Assembly (NCBI GenBank): GCA_964036045.1
Contig: OZ038401.1
Location: forward strand, 31,835,397 to 31,899,396
DNA from: Eutreptiella sp. 'Long Island Sound 2002'
Lineage: Eukaryota > Euglenozoa > Euglenophyceae > Eutreptiales > Eutreptiaceae
DNA length: 64,000 nucleotides
Direction of reading: 5' to 3'
Part shown: positions 21,801 to 32,902 of the stretch, in pieces
Layout of the letters: each line of letters opens with the position of its first letter
How positions within the stretch are numbered: position 1 is the first letter of the stretch
Notes under the pieces: model-generated
The model's input: the letters and a program-made list of their open reading frames with translations, nothing else
Told to the model about the DNA's origin: nothing
Databases searched by the model: none
Made by a program: the position numbers and the translations under genes

Positions 21801-21940
21801 AATCTGCGGCTTCGCCAACCCGTGCCACAGCCACGGCACCTGCGCGCTCCAGTCGGACCAAACAGGATACCGACGGCGCTGCGGCGGTCTGCGCGTACGA
21901 GGGCATTTTCTAGGGCCCGGCGTGCGACATGGCGCCTAAT
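18846..21940 (+). pseudogene. Frameshifted EGF-like Cys-rich surface-protein gene
   Basis: Repeated EGF/laminin-like motifs (CTCEAGYYGTDCSQ, CNGHGTINDSSLGTGICTC, CQPGYWGLKCDLTCP, CLPGYWGPTCQP, CHSHGTC) run on the plus strand. The readable frame changes repeatedly, near 19170, 19230, 19300, 21010, 21810 and 21865, with in-frame TGA at about 19067 where sister repeats have Trp. A non-EGF segment (about 20850-21257, from SDMHVRHLSDPVTV to KQPEGISFK) separates the repeats. A clean phase-0 intron (GT 21258 to AG 21440) links that segment to VVCGGVGTCNHGNTGNGICT. Such repeats form extracellular disulfide-rich domains. The number of frame changes argues for a pseudogene. Confidence 0.65.
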
Positions 21941-22029
21941 CAAGCGGCTACTTTACAGAATGTCCAAAGACACCTGTGGTCAAGAATTCCTCATTGTGGC
22001 GGAAACGGGGGATCATTCCTAAGAGGCAG

Positions 22030-22577
22030 ATGGTTGGCATTGCTTGTGCATTCCGCTGTGACACATGAATTTAACGCACAATTGAGATGCAGTGATTGTG
22101 TCAGCTCTGTGGGGCGCCATAGCTTGTATGTTGCTGGTGGATTGGCACGGCAAGCACTCACCATGCAACAGGATTGGGATGTGTGTCTGTCTCCCCCCCT
22201 GCCCCAGTTACCACCCCCCTCCTCCGCCCTGGCATGCAAGCACGGCTTTGTCTAAGAACAACGACCCCAGTCCATCGTCATTCAAGACTATCCCTCTGTC
22301 CTTTTTGTGATGCAGAATGAAATGTCACTAGAATGTGAGCCCATGGTCCGTGGATGGAATCATGCTTCCAAGAGTTGCTTCTGCCTAGCTCTACATTGTG
22401 CTTTGGAACCGTGCTTGTGAGTCATTCATGCCCACCTGTCACTCCCACCACTTCCAACCACCACCCTTGCCATCGTCAGACTGGGTGCAAAGGATGGACC
22501 AGATTCTTAGACATGGCCAGAAGGTACTCCAATTTGTTTGGTGAGGTGGGAATAAAAACAGGCACGGGTGGGGAATG
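22030..22577. other. No gene recognised
   Basis: Mixed sequence with short ORFs only. Nothing supportable beyond a short C-rich stretch near 22190-22230. Confidence 0.4.
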
Positions 22578-22629
22578 GTCAAAAAAAGATGCCCGGCGTG
22601 CGCCCGGTGCGCTAACGCTTCCCCTATAT
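22578..22629. repeat. GC-rich ~52-bp repeat, copy 1
   Basis: GGTCAAAAAAAGATGCCCGG, then GCGCCCGGTGCGCTAACG and TTCCCCTATATG. It matches 37703-37754 with few differences. The second copy abuts a PIF/Harbinger-type transposase fragment, so this may be a transposon end. Confidence 0.6.
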
Positions 22630-22682
22630 GGATTCCGTAAGGGAGCTTCGCGAACTCACTAGGTGGAGAGCTAATGTAGGAG

Positions 22683-23087
22683 ATGTTGTATTGCCTTGCG
22701 ACTTACCTTCGTTGCACGATTGTGGTGTACAGCACTTGCGATATCATTGTTGTCCCACCAGTAGGCGTCAAAGACACCAACGATGACCCCATTCCTGTAG
22801 CATATGTCAATAGGAACCATCATGCGCGAGTCCATAGGCAAGGAGATGTTCCCAATGTGAATGAACGAGATGTTGAAGTTTTGAATGATGTATCAATGGA
22901 TTCTTTGAAAAGTAATAGGGCAAACAGTCCCCCACCTGAACTTGATGTCGAAGTAGAAGTTGCGCATGTAGAGCCCGAACCGAAAGACCATAAACAGAAA
23001 GAGGAGCAGGAGCATCAACCGTTTAGCGCACACGAAATCAAATTGTATGACGAGTTGTGCGAGAAATACAAACACAATGTGGCATGA
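22683..23087 (+). CDS. Hypothetical acidic protein or terminal exon
   Basis: Open frame of 134 codons. The first third is hydrophobic with several Cys and may not be coding. The rest (VNERDVEVLNDVSMDSLKS, PPPELDVEVEVAHVEPEPKD, KQKEEQEHQPFSAHEIKLYD) is charged and protein-like, ending at TGA 23085-23087. No domain recognised. It may be the last exon of a larger gene or a polyprotein tail. Confidence 0.35.
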   Translation: MLYCLATYLRCTIVVYSTCDIIVVPPVGVKDTNDDPIPVAYVNRNHHARVHRQGDVPNVNERDVEVLNDVSMDSLKSNRANSPPPELDVEVEVAHVEPEPKDHKQKEEQEHQPFSAHEIKLYDELCEKYKHNVA

Positions 23088-23099
23088 CGGGATGGGTGT

Positions 23100-26000
23100 G
23101 TGTTGGGGTCAGGTGGTTGCAAATCCGATGCTAAAGCCCCCAGAAGCTTTTTCCCACACCGACGATATATGCTTCAAATCAATCAATATGTTAATATGTT
23201 GCGCTTATCAATTTGGGGTACATATTGTGGTGGTGGAAAAAAAGATTCTCCGGTGCAAGATTTTCGGCCGGCCAACTCAACACCAACCATCCCATCCCAC
23301 CCCATTACATGGGGGGCGGGGGGGGCTTGCCCCCACCACCCCCTCCTAATCATGATGGAGCTAGCCATGCACAGAAAATGCTGCGCTGGACATCTCCTTT
23401 GGCGGTGCGTGTCGTCACTCCTTGCTGGGCAGCCCAAACTATGTGTGTTTGTTGCTGACAATGCACCAAAAGTACTGTTTGTGATGCCAGAGTGATTCTG
23501 GACGGTAATGGCCATCGTTAATTGATGGCCAAGATACAGTCTTATCCGAGCTACATTGGGTGCAGGGAACGCATTCATTTGGGACCTACTTTGTTTTGTC
23601 AATATTGCTCGCTGTCTAGCAAGGCACCGTGAGGCACCCCCATCAATTGGGTTTTAGGTCACGGCAAGACCACTAGGTCCCTTCACGAAAACTGTTGATT
23701 ACCCTCCTGCCGTTTTGCTTCCTCAGTGATGTCTCTGCTTTAGTCCAACCCCCCCCCCCCCCCGCAATGGCAAGCACAACTCTTGGGCCCTCTCCCGTGC
23801 TCTATCGCTGACATCTGTATTCTAAACGTGGAGCATTTGGCGGAGCACTGTGGAATGATGCACCCCATAGACGTAGGTGCGTGCGACCTAAATGGGAGGT
23901 GCTTTGACACATGGAAATGCCTTCACCGGGTGGGGTGCTCACAACTCGGGGGCGCCCGAATCATCCTGTCACAGTCGTCTTTTGGTGGTCCACCCCCAGG
24001 TGAGAGGGAACCCAACGGATCTATGCGAGTTCCCCCGCCAACTCTTGTCGCCACAATGGCCTCCCACGGGTCTCCATGTCCCACCTCCCTGAGGACATTT
24101 GCCACCCCAAACCTAATGCGTTGAGACACACACCTTGAGTCTAGCACCACAACCATGCGTTCCCTGGCTATGAGGCACAACAGCACCAGTGCATTGCCTG
24201 CAAACACCCAAGATTATCTTGAATGGGTCAGGGGTATCTTGAAGTTGAGATGTTCGGGTGCCGTGTGCGCAGTGCGACCTTGCATCATCGCAAAACACTC
24301 AAAATGGCTAAATGGAGAATTGAATTGAATTGAATGGAATTTCTGTCTCCATCACAAGCACGTTGATTTTGGCACCACCACAAGCAGGCTGCATTTGAGC
24401 AACACCAGCACTAGCAACGATGAAGGGTCTGTTGGGCACCGATTTGTTTGCACAAAACAAATGTGTCCCTTCATATGGTGAAACCATTGCTCTCACCAGA
24501 GAGAGATTGGTGCAATTTCACCCAGTGGACGGTGTGGGGGGGGGGGGGGGTATCACCGGTTTATCTTCATTGCAAGTGCAGACAACCATCAAATTCCGGA
24601 TTAGCTACATAAACCCTGCCGACTTGGGGGTCCACAACGCTTCAAACGGGTGACAAAATCAGAAGTGGCACACAAGTGGTCCTTGCGGCTACATAACCGC
24701 TGCCGTCTGGGGAGTCCCCAACGCTCCAAGGCAGGGGGCAAATGATCTCATACAGGCGCAAGATATCCATGTCATCATCACATTTCCAAGTAACATGCAC
24801 ACAACAATATTCCATGTGCACCAAAACAATTTGTGCCTCACACCGTGCCCTTGGATGTTTCCACGGTAAAGAACCAAGGATCCTCTTACACACCATAAAC
24901 AAAACGCGGTGCGCAAAGGAGTTGCGCATGGAAAATGCCCAAGAGATGTGGCCCGGCACACCACCGAAGTTCGGAGGGATTCAACACTTCTTGCGGATAT
25001 TGTGGGAAGATGGAAAACTGAATCGTTACATGTGAGAATCAAATCCTAGTCAAAGGCCTTAGCTCCAGCGCGTTGTCAAAACTCACGAGTGAAACAAGGC
25101 TAATGTGGGGATTTAGGAACCAGTTGGTCAAAAATGAGTGTGGAAAAAAGTTCATGAGATCGCCCGTCTTTTTGGGCACAAACATAGTTGAAGGTCAAGA
25201 TTCAGGGTACAGGAAGCAAGAATTCCGACGAGATATGATATTTCGCCATCTCGGCATCAACGAGACGGACCTCTTTCACCGACGCGAAGTTTGATGTGGC
25301 GTTAACCACGTTCTCCGACTTTTTGACGAAATCTCCCCTTCCGCCTTGTGACACCCTTCCATCGGGCATAGGCCCATCGTATGCACAAATGAGGCTCCCA
25401 AGAAGCCTAGAATTTGTAGGACACCGTGCAATGAATCATGGGCCTTATAATAAATACTTACAATTTGGAGCTTGGTGCTAGTGAACCGATGCACTTGTCA
25501 GCGGCATGTTCCTCCAACACATCCTCAGGGTGTATGGCTTCGAAATCATTTGTGGCGTCCTTGCCTACAGACGTTGGCAAATGGTGGCAAAAATTGCACG
25601 GGCAAACTTCATTCCGTAGCATGAACATGTGACTAAAAGATGACATCTGTTGGTTTCGTGACAACCGGACGCTACATGACGATCTCCGTGAGGCCAAGTC
25701 CTCACTACCCCTCATCCCCTACCGATCCTAGAGTTCGGAATAAACCATGGCCCTACCGTTCGTACCCTAGGGCAGTATGTGAATTGTGCCCACTTGGGGG
25801 CGGGCACATTTGCATGCGACAAACCATATGGCCGTGAGTGTACCTGCATACAAGAGGAGTGCCTTTTTCCCTCCAGGATGTTCATCAAGAAAGTCCGACA
25901 CATCGTACACCTGCAAACACAATCACACATTAGGTGGGCCGTGTCCCGGAGCTTAATGGGGGGACCGCTTGCAGCCACTATGCTTATTGATCCTTGCTGA

Positions 26001-27060
26001 CTACACTGTCTCGTCTGTCTCGATTTGGAACCATCGCTTAACGGGGGAGCTATATTATTTGGGGGGGGGGGCGGACGGGTTGGAATACTTGGGACCATTT
26101 TCAAGTTCTGTTTTGCACTGTCACACATGACGAATCACAATGACAAAGCCATTTTTTTTAATTCAGTTAATTCAATTTAACATTCCATTAGGCCCCATTC
26201 TCTATTCAATGGTGCAAACCTCACGGCAACAATCTCAAAACCAACGGGATCCCGCAGAGGTGCCCGCAAACGTTGGTCCAACGGTAGTTGCCCCCCAACA
26301 TTACCACGAAGTACGAGAGGGTACAAATACATGTGGGACCCCTTGAATGAAGGTGTGTAGAAGCTCAACCACATCGACCAACCCAAATTGGAAACCAACC
26401 ACAACCAAGAGCCATTATCGTAGCACCTACGCAACATGCAAGCACAGCGAAGGGGTGAATGTAGCCGCGGCTGGAGCAGTTGGTGGATTGAGAAGCCCCC
26501 CCCCCCCCCCGGCCAGCTGCGGTTGGAGGTGATTTTTGCCCCTTGTAGACCAAAATTTTGAACAAACGCTTACCGTAGGGCTCCTATGTGCCAGACAACT
26601 CAATGGGATGCAGGACCATGGGGTAACAAAGGCAAATGGACCACCATCAAACTTGCCACCATATCCCGTTGTGATACCCCAAGACGTCGGGCCACATGTT
26701 GGAATGTTGGACTGTTCGTATAGCGTGCACAATGAGGTTCATTGTGCTAGAACGAACTTAGAGAGCCATGGCTTGGAATTGGGACTGGAAATTGGAAGGT
26801 GTCACTGAAAGGTTAAGGAGTGGACCCATTGTCCACATTTCTCAAAAAAATTGCAACTGGCAGCAAAGGCTAGGAGGGAGGAAAACCCTCACATACTAGA
26901 CCCTCACACCTTCGTCTAGTGCATCGCCTCCTTTGCCTCCACAAGACTAATGGGTTGTTGGGACCCGCATTCTCACAGGGATTCGTCTTGTGATTATTGT
27001 TATATGATTATTATTATTGAGAGCGGGTCCTTGAAACAAATACGACTTCCCGAACACAAT
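23100..27060. other. Gene-poor region with decayed minus-strand fragments
   Basis: Several minus-strand stretches have protein-like composition (for example 24308-24496, VSPYEGTHLFCANKSVPNRP, and 26560-26720, GITTGYGGKFDGGPFAFVTP), but each is short, bounded by stops and unassigned. The region also carries homopolymers of 15 C or G at 23749, 24536 and 26496. The decay and strand agree with old transposon remnants. No complete gene is supported. Confidence 0.4.
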
Positions 27061-27181
27061 GACAAGACCATCACCAAAGGAAAACCCCACTTGTGTTGGA
27101 TGTTGTGATCCTAATCCAATAAAACGTCTCTTCACAGAAGTTACGATGGCAAGCACCAAAAGGCACGTTGGGTTGCGGTAC

Positions 27182-27259
27182 CTTTCCATAAAGAACGACC
27201 CATGCGTCTCCTTCCTTGTTGTGCTTTGCAACCTCGGCCATCGTGAAAACAGCTGCCAT
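27182..27259 (-). CDS. Orphan first exon of a cytochrome b5-like domain
   Basis: Minus strand, ATG at 27259 (in-frame Met further upstream possible). The 26 codons read MAAVFTMAEVAKHNKEGDAW then VVLYGK, followed exactly by a GT donor (27181-27180). This is the start of the cytochrome b5 fold: the AEVAKHN helix and the DAWVVLYGKVYD strand, always followed by the HPGG haem-ligand loop (established). No matching second exon with HPGG was found downstream on the minus strand. It is either a gene fragment or its next exon lies beyond what I could recognise. Confidence 0.55.
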
Positions 27260-27559
27260 GGTGAACAAAGCTATGAACGAAAAAAATCCAAATCCCTGCA
27301 TCACATCAGGACCACTTGCGGTTCGTGGGCCCCGTGTGCCGGGCACGAAGGTGCTCGCCACAAGGCATCCCGCCAACATTTGTCCTGTTCGTGGGCCGTG
27401 GATAAGCGATCGGCCCAATCCGAAGCCGACTTTCTATCAATGGGCCCTTGTTAACATGGTCACAAGCTAGCAGCAAGGGGTTCCGGAGGAGTGTTCTAAT
27501 GAATGCGGACCAACCTTCAAATTGCATTCGTGCGCGAATAGCAACGACATAGCGGAGCT

Positions 27560-28719
27560 AGCAGAGGAATAGGGTTTTCACCACTAAATGCTCACAGGCA
27601 AAAGCACACAAGGACTCGTAGGCCTCTTTAGGCAGACCGGGACATTGGCGACATTGTGGAGACTGGGACATTGGCGACATTGTGGCTGCAAGAAGGCCCG
27701 GTAAGAAACCATGGGTTTCCGTGATGGCCCGGCAGGGGGCCCGTAGGGAGAGTCCTTGCACCCGGAATGCTGTTTTCGCTAACCCCACCCACCAGCTCTT
27801 GGGGTAACCTTTTATTGCTAGGTCCCTCCCCGCCGCCCGTTGGTTCTCTTTCAAGAGCGGTCCAAACATGTTGTCACTTGCAAAAGCAGATCACCGTGTT
27901 TCTCCACCGTCAACAAGTATGGCACTATAATTCCTCCGGGCCTTGGGGTTCGGTGTGCTCTTCGATGAAATTCGATGTGGCACCAACCCCAGAATTATGG
28001 ACAAAGCATAAATTGTGTGAAATTTGCCCTCCCTCCCTACAATGCGACACAACCTCTTAGAAAGACACAACAGAGGACCACCATGGGCAGACATACACCA
28101 AACAAGCCCACAAAAACATGTCAATACTTATCCGCCATAGTTGAAATAATTGAGGTTCTTGATGATTGTCATCTCATTTGCATTTGAAGCGCACGCCCGT
28201 CGGAGCTTGCGGCCGCAATGGGCGTCTGCTGACTCGATCGAATCGAGGACACAAGCGGAAACAGATGAAAGGACTGCCAAGGCCGCCACGATTCGATGAT
28301 CTGTCACACCCTCAATATGTCTCTGTGCATGCAGTATCTTGAATCGACGATCAACAGTAGCCATATGCACCTTTGGCCGGATGCTGGCGCCCCAGATAAC
28401 ACTGAAACGTCACCCATCTCATTGATTCGCACTCAACGACAGCCGCATAGTTGGAGGCACCCGTTCCTGCAACAAATCCTCATTTCCTCAGCAGCAGAGG
28501 CCTGGGGTGTAAAGGTAATTTGACCGCTCTCGTCATTTGGACGTGTCTCCTTTGACGCCAGGTATGTGACACGAGGATTATGCTGTCACTCACTGTTATT
28601 CCGTGCCATTTGAACCCTGAATCGGTCTTTCTCTTGTCTGGATGCAATACTCAGTAAGTGCTTCCAGTGCTTAGTCAGTGCTTACTGCTCAGTGGAACTT
28701 TTCTGTCTTTCAGTGAAAA
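27560..28719. other. Upstream flank of the SHMT gene; no other gene recognised
   Basis: Contains a direct repeat of GGGACATTGGCGACATTGTG (near 27640 and 27665). The last 200 bases include a pyrimidine-rich tract and TTTCAG at 28708-28713, just before the SHMT start, which could close an intron in the 5' leader. No TATA element is assigned. Confidence 0.35.
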
Positions 28720-31700
28720 ATGATGCGACAGGTGTCCCGTTTGGCCCGCCCGGGCCTCCGTGCCTACAGCACAGCACAGATGAAGTTTGGTGGAAGCAGC
28801 GTGAACACCCTCCCTGGCAACCGACCTCTTAAGGAAGCTGATCCCGTTATGTATGAGTTGATCAAGGAGGAGCACCAACGTCAGTTGGGAGGGATTGAGT
28901 TGATTGCCTCGGAGAACTTCACCTCACGCGCTGTGATGGAGGTGCTGGGATCTGTCTTGACCAACAAATACGCCGAGGGTCTGCCTGGCGCCAGGTGGAT
29001 TGTCCATCACATCTGTGCCCCTGACACGGTCGGTTGTTTGCCATTAACATGAGGTGCTGACACTTCGTATGCTCAGATACTACGGCGGTAACGAAGTTGT
29101 CGACAAGGTCGAGAACTTGTGCCGCGACCGTGCGCTGGAGGCTTACCGCCTTGATCCTAAGCAGTGGGGTGTCAACGTGCAGCCATATTCCGGTATTTTT
29201 GACCTGCACAAACCGCAGCCCTGCTGTTCTGCATTTGGAAGGTTTCTCACTTTCGCATTTATGTCTGTTATCAGGAAGCAGTGCCAACTGGGCCTTGTAC
29301 ACTGGGATTCTGCAGCCTGGTGACCGTATGATGGGTCTGGATTTGCCCCACGGTGGCCATTTGACCCACGGTTTCTACACTGCAAAGAAGAAGGTTTGTT
29401 CGGGCACCGAAGCGCAACGGCGTAGTAGTGCAACGGCAGATTGCTAGGTAACAGCACCTCTATGCCCGTCTCTGCCAAATTCTTCCTATGACCTACAGGT
29501 GTCCTCCAGCTCCGTGTATTTCCAGTCTATGCCATACCGCCTTGGCGAAGATGGAACTGTTGATTTCGACATGCTGCAGAAGACTGCAACGTTGTTCATG
29601 CCAAAGGTATTCAGTATCTTTGGGAGCACGAGCGTTGTTTGGTTACTTGCCGCAAGGAAGGAGAGCCAACGAATACAGTTGTATGACGTTACGTGGTTTG
29701 CGGCACACAGTGTTGTTTATGTTTTCTCGATATGTCGCGGTTCTGTGGCGAAACAGAATTGGTTGATAACTGTGACTGATTCACAGGCACCGCAGTTTTT
29801 GGGCACAGGGTACTGCGTCGCAGGTAAATACTTTTGTCACACGAGCACGACTCATGCTTCTGCAAACAGTTGCTGATTGCTGGTGGAAGTGCCTACCCCC
29901 GCGAATGGAACTACGCAAAGTTCCGCGAGGTTGCCGACTCTGTCGGTGCTTACCTGCTGATGGACATGGCTCATATCTCTGGTTTGGTTGCTGCTGGTGT
30001 CTTGGACGATCCGTTCAAGTATGCCGATTTCGTTACGACCACAACTCACAAAAGTTTGCGTGGCCCTCGGTCAGGTCTGATCTTCTTCAAGAAGGAGACC
30101 ACAGAAGGTGTGCTCTACTCCACGGCGAGGTATGCGTCAACGGTCCACGAGCTCAGCGGCATGAACGCCACCCTGATTTTCCTCACCCCCGCAGCCTGCG
30201 CTGTGTTATATTTCCATCAGTGGTGGTGAGTACCCTCAAAACTCGGCTATCTTTTGAAAGGCGCCGGCATGGGAGGGCACTTGTGGGCTGAGGAAACAAC
30301 GGGGCCACTCTCACCTAGCAAGAAAAATTATCCAGCCACGCGGAGGATTCCCTTAAACAGTTGAGTAAGTACGTACACCCGGGCGTCCAACCGGCATACT
30401 CACTCAGCGTTGATGGCAGCCCCCCCCCCGTCAGAGCAAGATGCACTTATGCCTGCCTGTGGAGTGCATTACCTCTGGTTTGCATGTCTGTTTTTAATTA
30501 GGTCACCCCCCCCCCCGTCAGAGCAGTGAAACAGGGACAGTCCGGGGGCTCTGTTGGCACAACCTACCAAGGTAAAGGAAGGGTGAGTATGCCGATGGGC
30601 ACCGCTTATGGAGGGAAAGGGTTCAAGGGAAGGGCGGCGAATGGCGATCCGCCAGTAGGCGCCGCCAGCTGCAGACGAGAACAACACCATGGCGTCATGC
30701 CAACCCCCCCCCCCCCCCCCGTCCGAACAGCGACTAATCCAAACACCACGGGGCCAGCCCTTGGAGGGACGGACCCCAACGCTCATCTCTTATGGCAGCT
30801 GCTGATGATTTTGCACGTCCCAAGTGTCGCCTGCCCACACTTCGACCTCCAAACCACAAAACACGTGTCTTTTAATGGACCAACACTCGCTTTCTCAGAC
30901 CCGCAATTGTTTTAGAGTGGTGGCATTCCAAGCTCGGGTCCCCCTCCTTTCCCCCGTGGCATATCACGGAAGAAAGGGGTTGTGTTTGTGGTACCTTGAT
31001 CGAAGCCTCCGTGACAAAGCCCGCATAGGCATACAGAAAGGAAAAACGTATGCCACAATGCAAAGCGAGATTTGGGGAGCCCATTCATGAAGCCACCGTG
31101 ACAAAGCCCCAACGACTAGGGGTCGCATGCAGGGCCATTTTGCCCCACTCCACAGGCACATATCTCGACTTCCCCCTGACGGGCTCTGACTCGCTCCAGC
31201 GGACGCTCTCGCATTCCTTTGAGTTGCCGCCGTTCTACAATGTGTCCGGGGATGCATGCCACCACACTTACACAGTTGCACGTTGCATGGAATCCGGCCA
31301 CACATGGGCCATGCACAACCAATGCATGGGGTCCCCAGTCCTCATCCAAGCTTTCCAAGCGCAGACAACTCCGGCACAGAAAGGCAAAGGTCCAATTTAC
31401 AAAACAACAAGTAGCAAAGCTAAGAGAGCGGCATCTGCCACCTGCAACTAATGCAACACCAAACAACACCAATCAACCCGATAGCGGCCAAACCAGAAAA
31501 AAAGCATGGTTCAAAATTTTTCTGCACAAACAGCAGTCCAAGGGCTGTACGAAAAGTGCGGGGGGGGGGCTCAATCCAGTAAGGATGGTTTGGCACATCA
31601 GTGCTGCACAACTTTGCCCCCAGAGGGTTAAACCGGGAAGTAGCAACATAAGGAGGAAAGGGGGTGGTCCTCCTGGCTTTCGAAGCTGCAAGGATTTTAA

Positions 31701-32902
31701 GGCTTCTCAATATCGTTCATGCATAGACTGCTCAAGTTCTCACAAGCTCCGTGACCTCTGCGAATATAGCCCTGTTGCTGCACCCCGGATGCCATTTTCA
31801 GGTAAGAGCATGATCGAGGAGGCCGTGAACAACGCTGTGTTCCCCGCGTGCCAGGGTGGCCCTCACATCAACAAGATTGGAGGTGTTGCCGCTCAGTTGG
31901 CTGAGGTGATGACCCCCGAGTTCAAGGAGTATTCCAAGCAAGTCATCGCCAACTCGAAGGCCATGGCGGAGCAGTTGAAGGAATATGGCTACACCCTGTC
32001 TTCTGGAGGTGGCTATCCCTTGTGCATGTGTGGCTCATGAATTCTTCTCAGTGTTGCGGCGGTCCTGTGTGCCTCAGGGAGTGTTTGCGGCGCTGCCTGT
32101 TGATTCTTCGTGTACAGGCACTGACAACCACTTGGTGTTGATGAACCTGCGCCCCAAGGGCATTACTGGCTCCAAGGTGGAGAAGATGTGCGACCGTGTC
32201 CACATCACTGTGAACAAGAACTCTGTTGTCGGTGACAAGAGTGCAGTGACCCCTGGTGGTGTCCGTCTGGGTGCTCCTGCCATGACCACCCGTGGTCTGA
32301 AGGAGAATGATTTCAAGCAGATTGCTACCTTCCTTCACCGTGGCATCGAAGAAAGTGTGTTGCCTGCGCACCAGATGTTGGTAAACCACAGCAGCTCTTG
32401 CTTTTGTTGCTGCGGTTCTGGGTTTGGTGGGTGGTTTGGCCTGGATGATGGTGGCGGGTGATCGGTGCGTGAGTCCTGCGCCCCCCTCACCCCACCCACC
32501 CACTCAAGTTTGCAAAATTTGCAGCACTGTCTGTCTGTTTTTCAATCAATCTCATTCAATCTAATTAGGTCTCACCCCCCCACCCACCCACCTACCCACC
32601 CAAACACGCCTCCTTTGGCTGAGCACACCCTTGGAACAATTTCGGAAAGGTTATATCTCTGCGGTCCAATGCACTTGCAGTGCAACTGCATTGCGAATTT
32701 CTGCGTTTAGGGATTGTTCATTTGTTGCGCTCGATGTACAGGTTTGAAGATCCAGGAGGCCGGTGGCGGAAAGATGAAGTTGAAGGCCTTTGAACAAGCT
32801 TGCTTTGAGAGTCCCGTGCTTGCAGAGTTGGAGAACGATGTGCATGAGTTCTCCAAGCAGTTCCCTTTCCCTGGGTTCGAGAACCCATATGAGGCCTTCT
32901 AG
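28720..32902 (+). CDS. SHMT: Serine hydroxymethyltransferase, probably mitochondrial, eight exons
   Basis: PLP enzyme interconverting serine plus tetrahydrofolate with glycine plus methylene-THF. Exons: 28720-28994, 29077-29192, 29275-29393, 29499-29606, 29870-30107, 31802-32008, 32118-32380 and about 32750-32902. All the GT-AG junctions keep the frame, giving about 492 residues, the normal family length. The N-terminus [20 protein letters not shown] is Arg/Ser-rich without acids, like a mitochondrial presequence. Diagnostic motifs: [44 protein letters not shown], the PLP-lysine motif [24 protein letters not shown] and [15 protein letters not shown]. The last acceptor is uncertain: AG at 32741 would give GLKIQEAGG but the wrong phase with the GTAAAC donor, whereas AG at 32749 keeps phase. 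No disabling change is seen. Confidence 0.95.
30108..31801 (+). repeat. Expanded fifth SHMT intron with repeated C-tracts
   Basis: A 1.7-kb phase-1 intron; the others are 0.08-0.37 kb. It holds C-runs of 10, 11 and 17 bases at 30420, 30506 and 30704. The first two are followed by GTCAGAGCA and the third by the variant GTCCGAACA. The 30506 copy is preceded by GGTCA. The same arrangement forms the arms of an inverted repeat at 59661-60053, suggesting mobile-element insertion. Confidence 0.7.
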
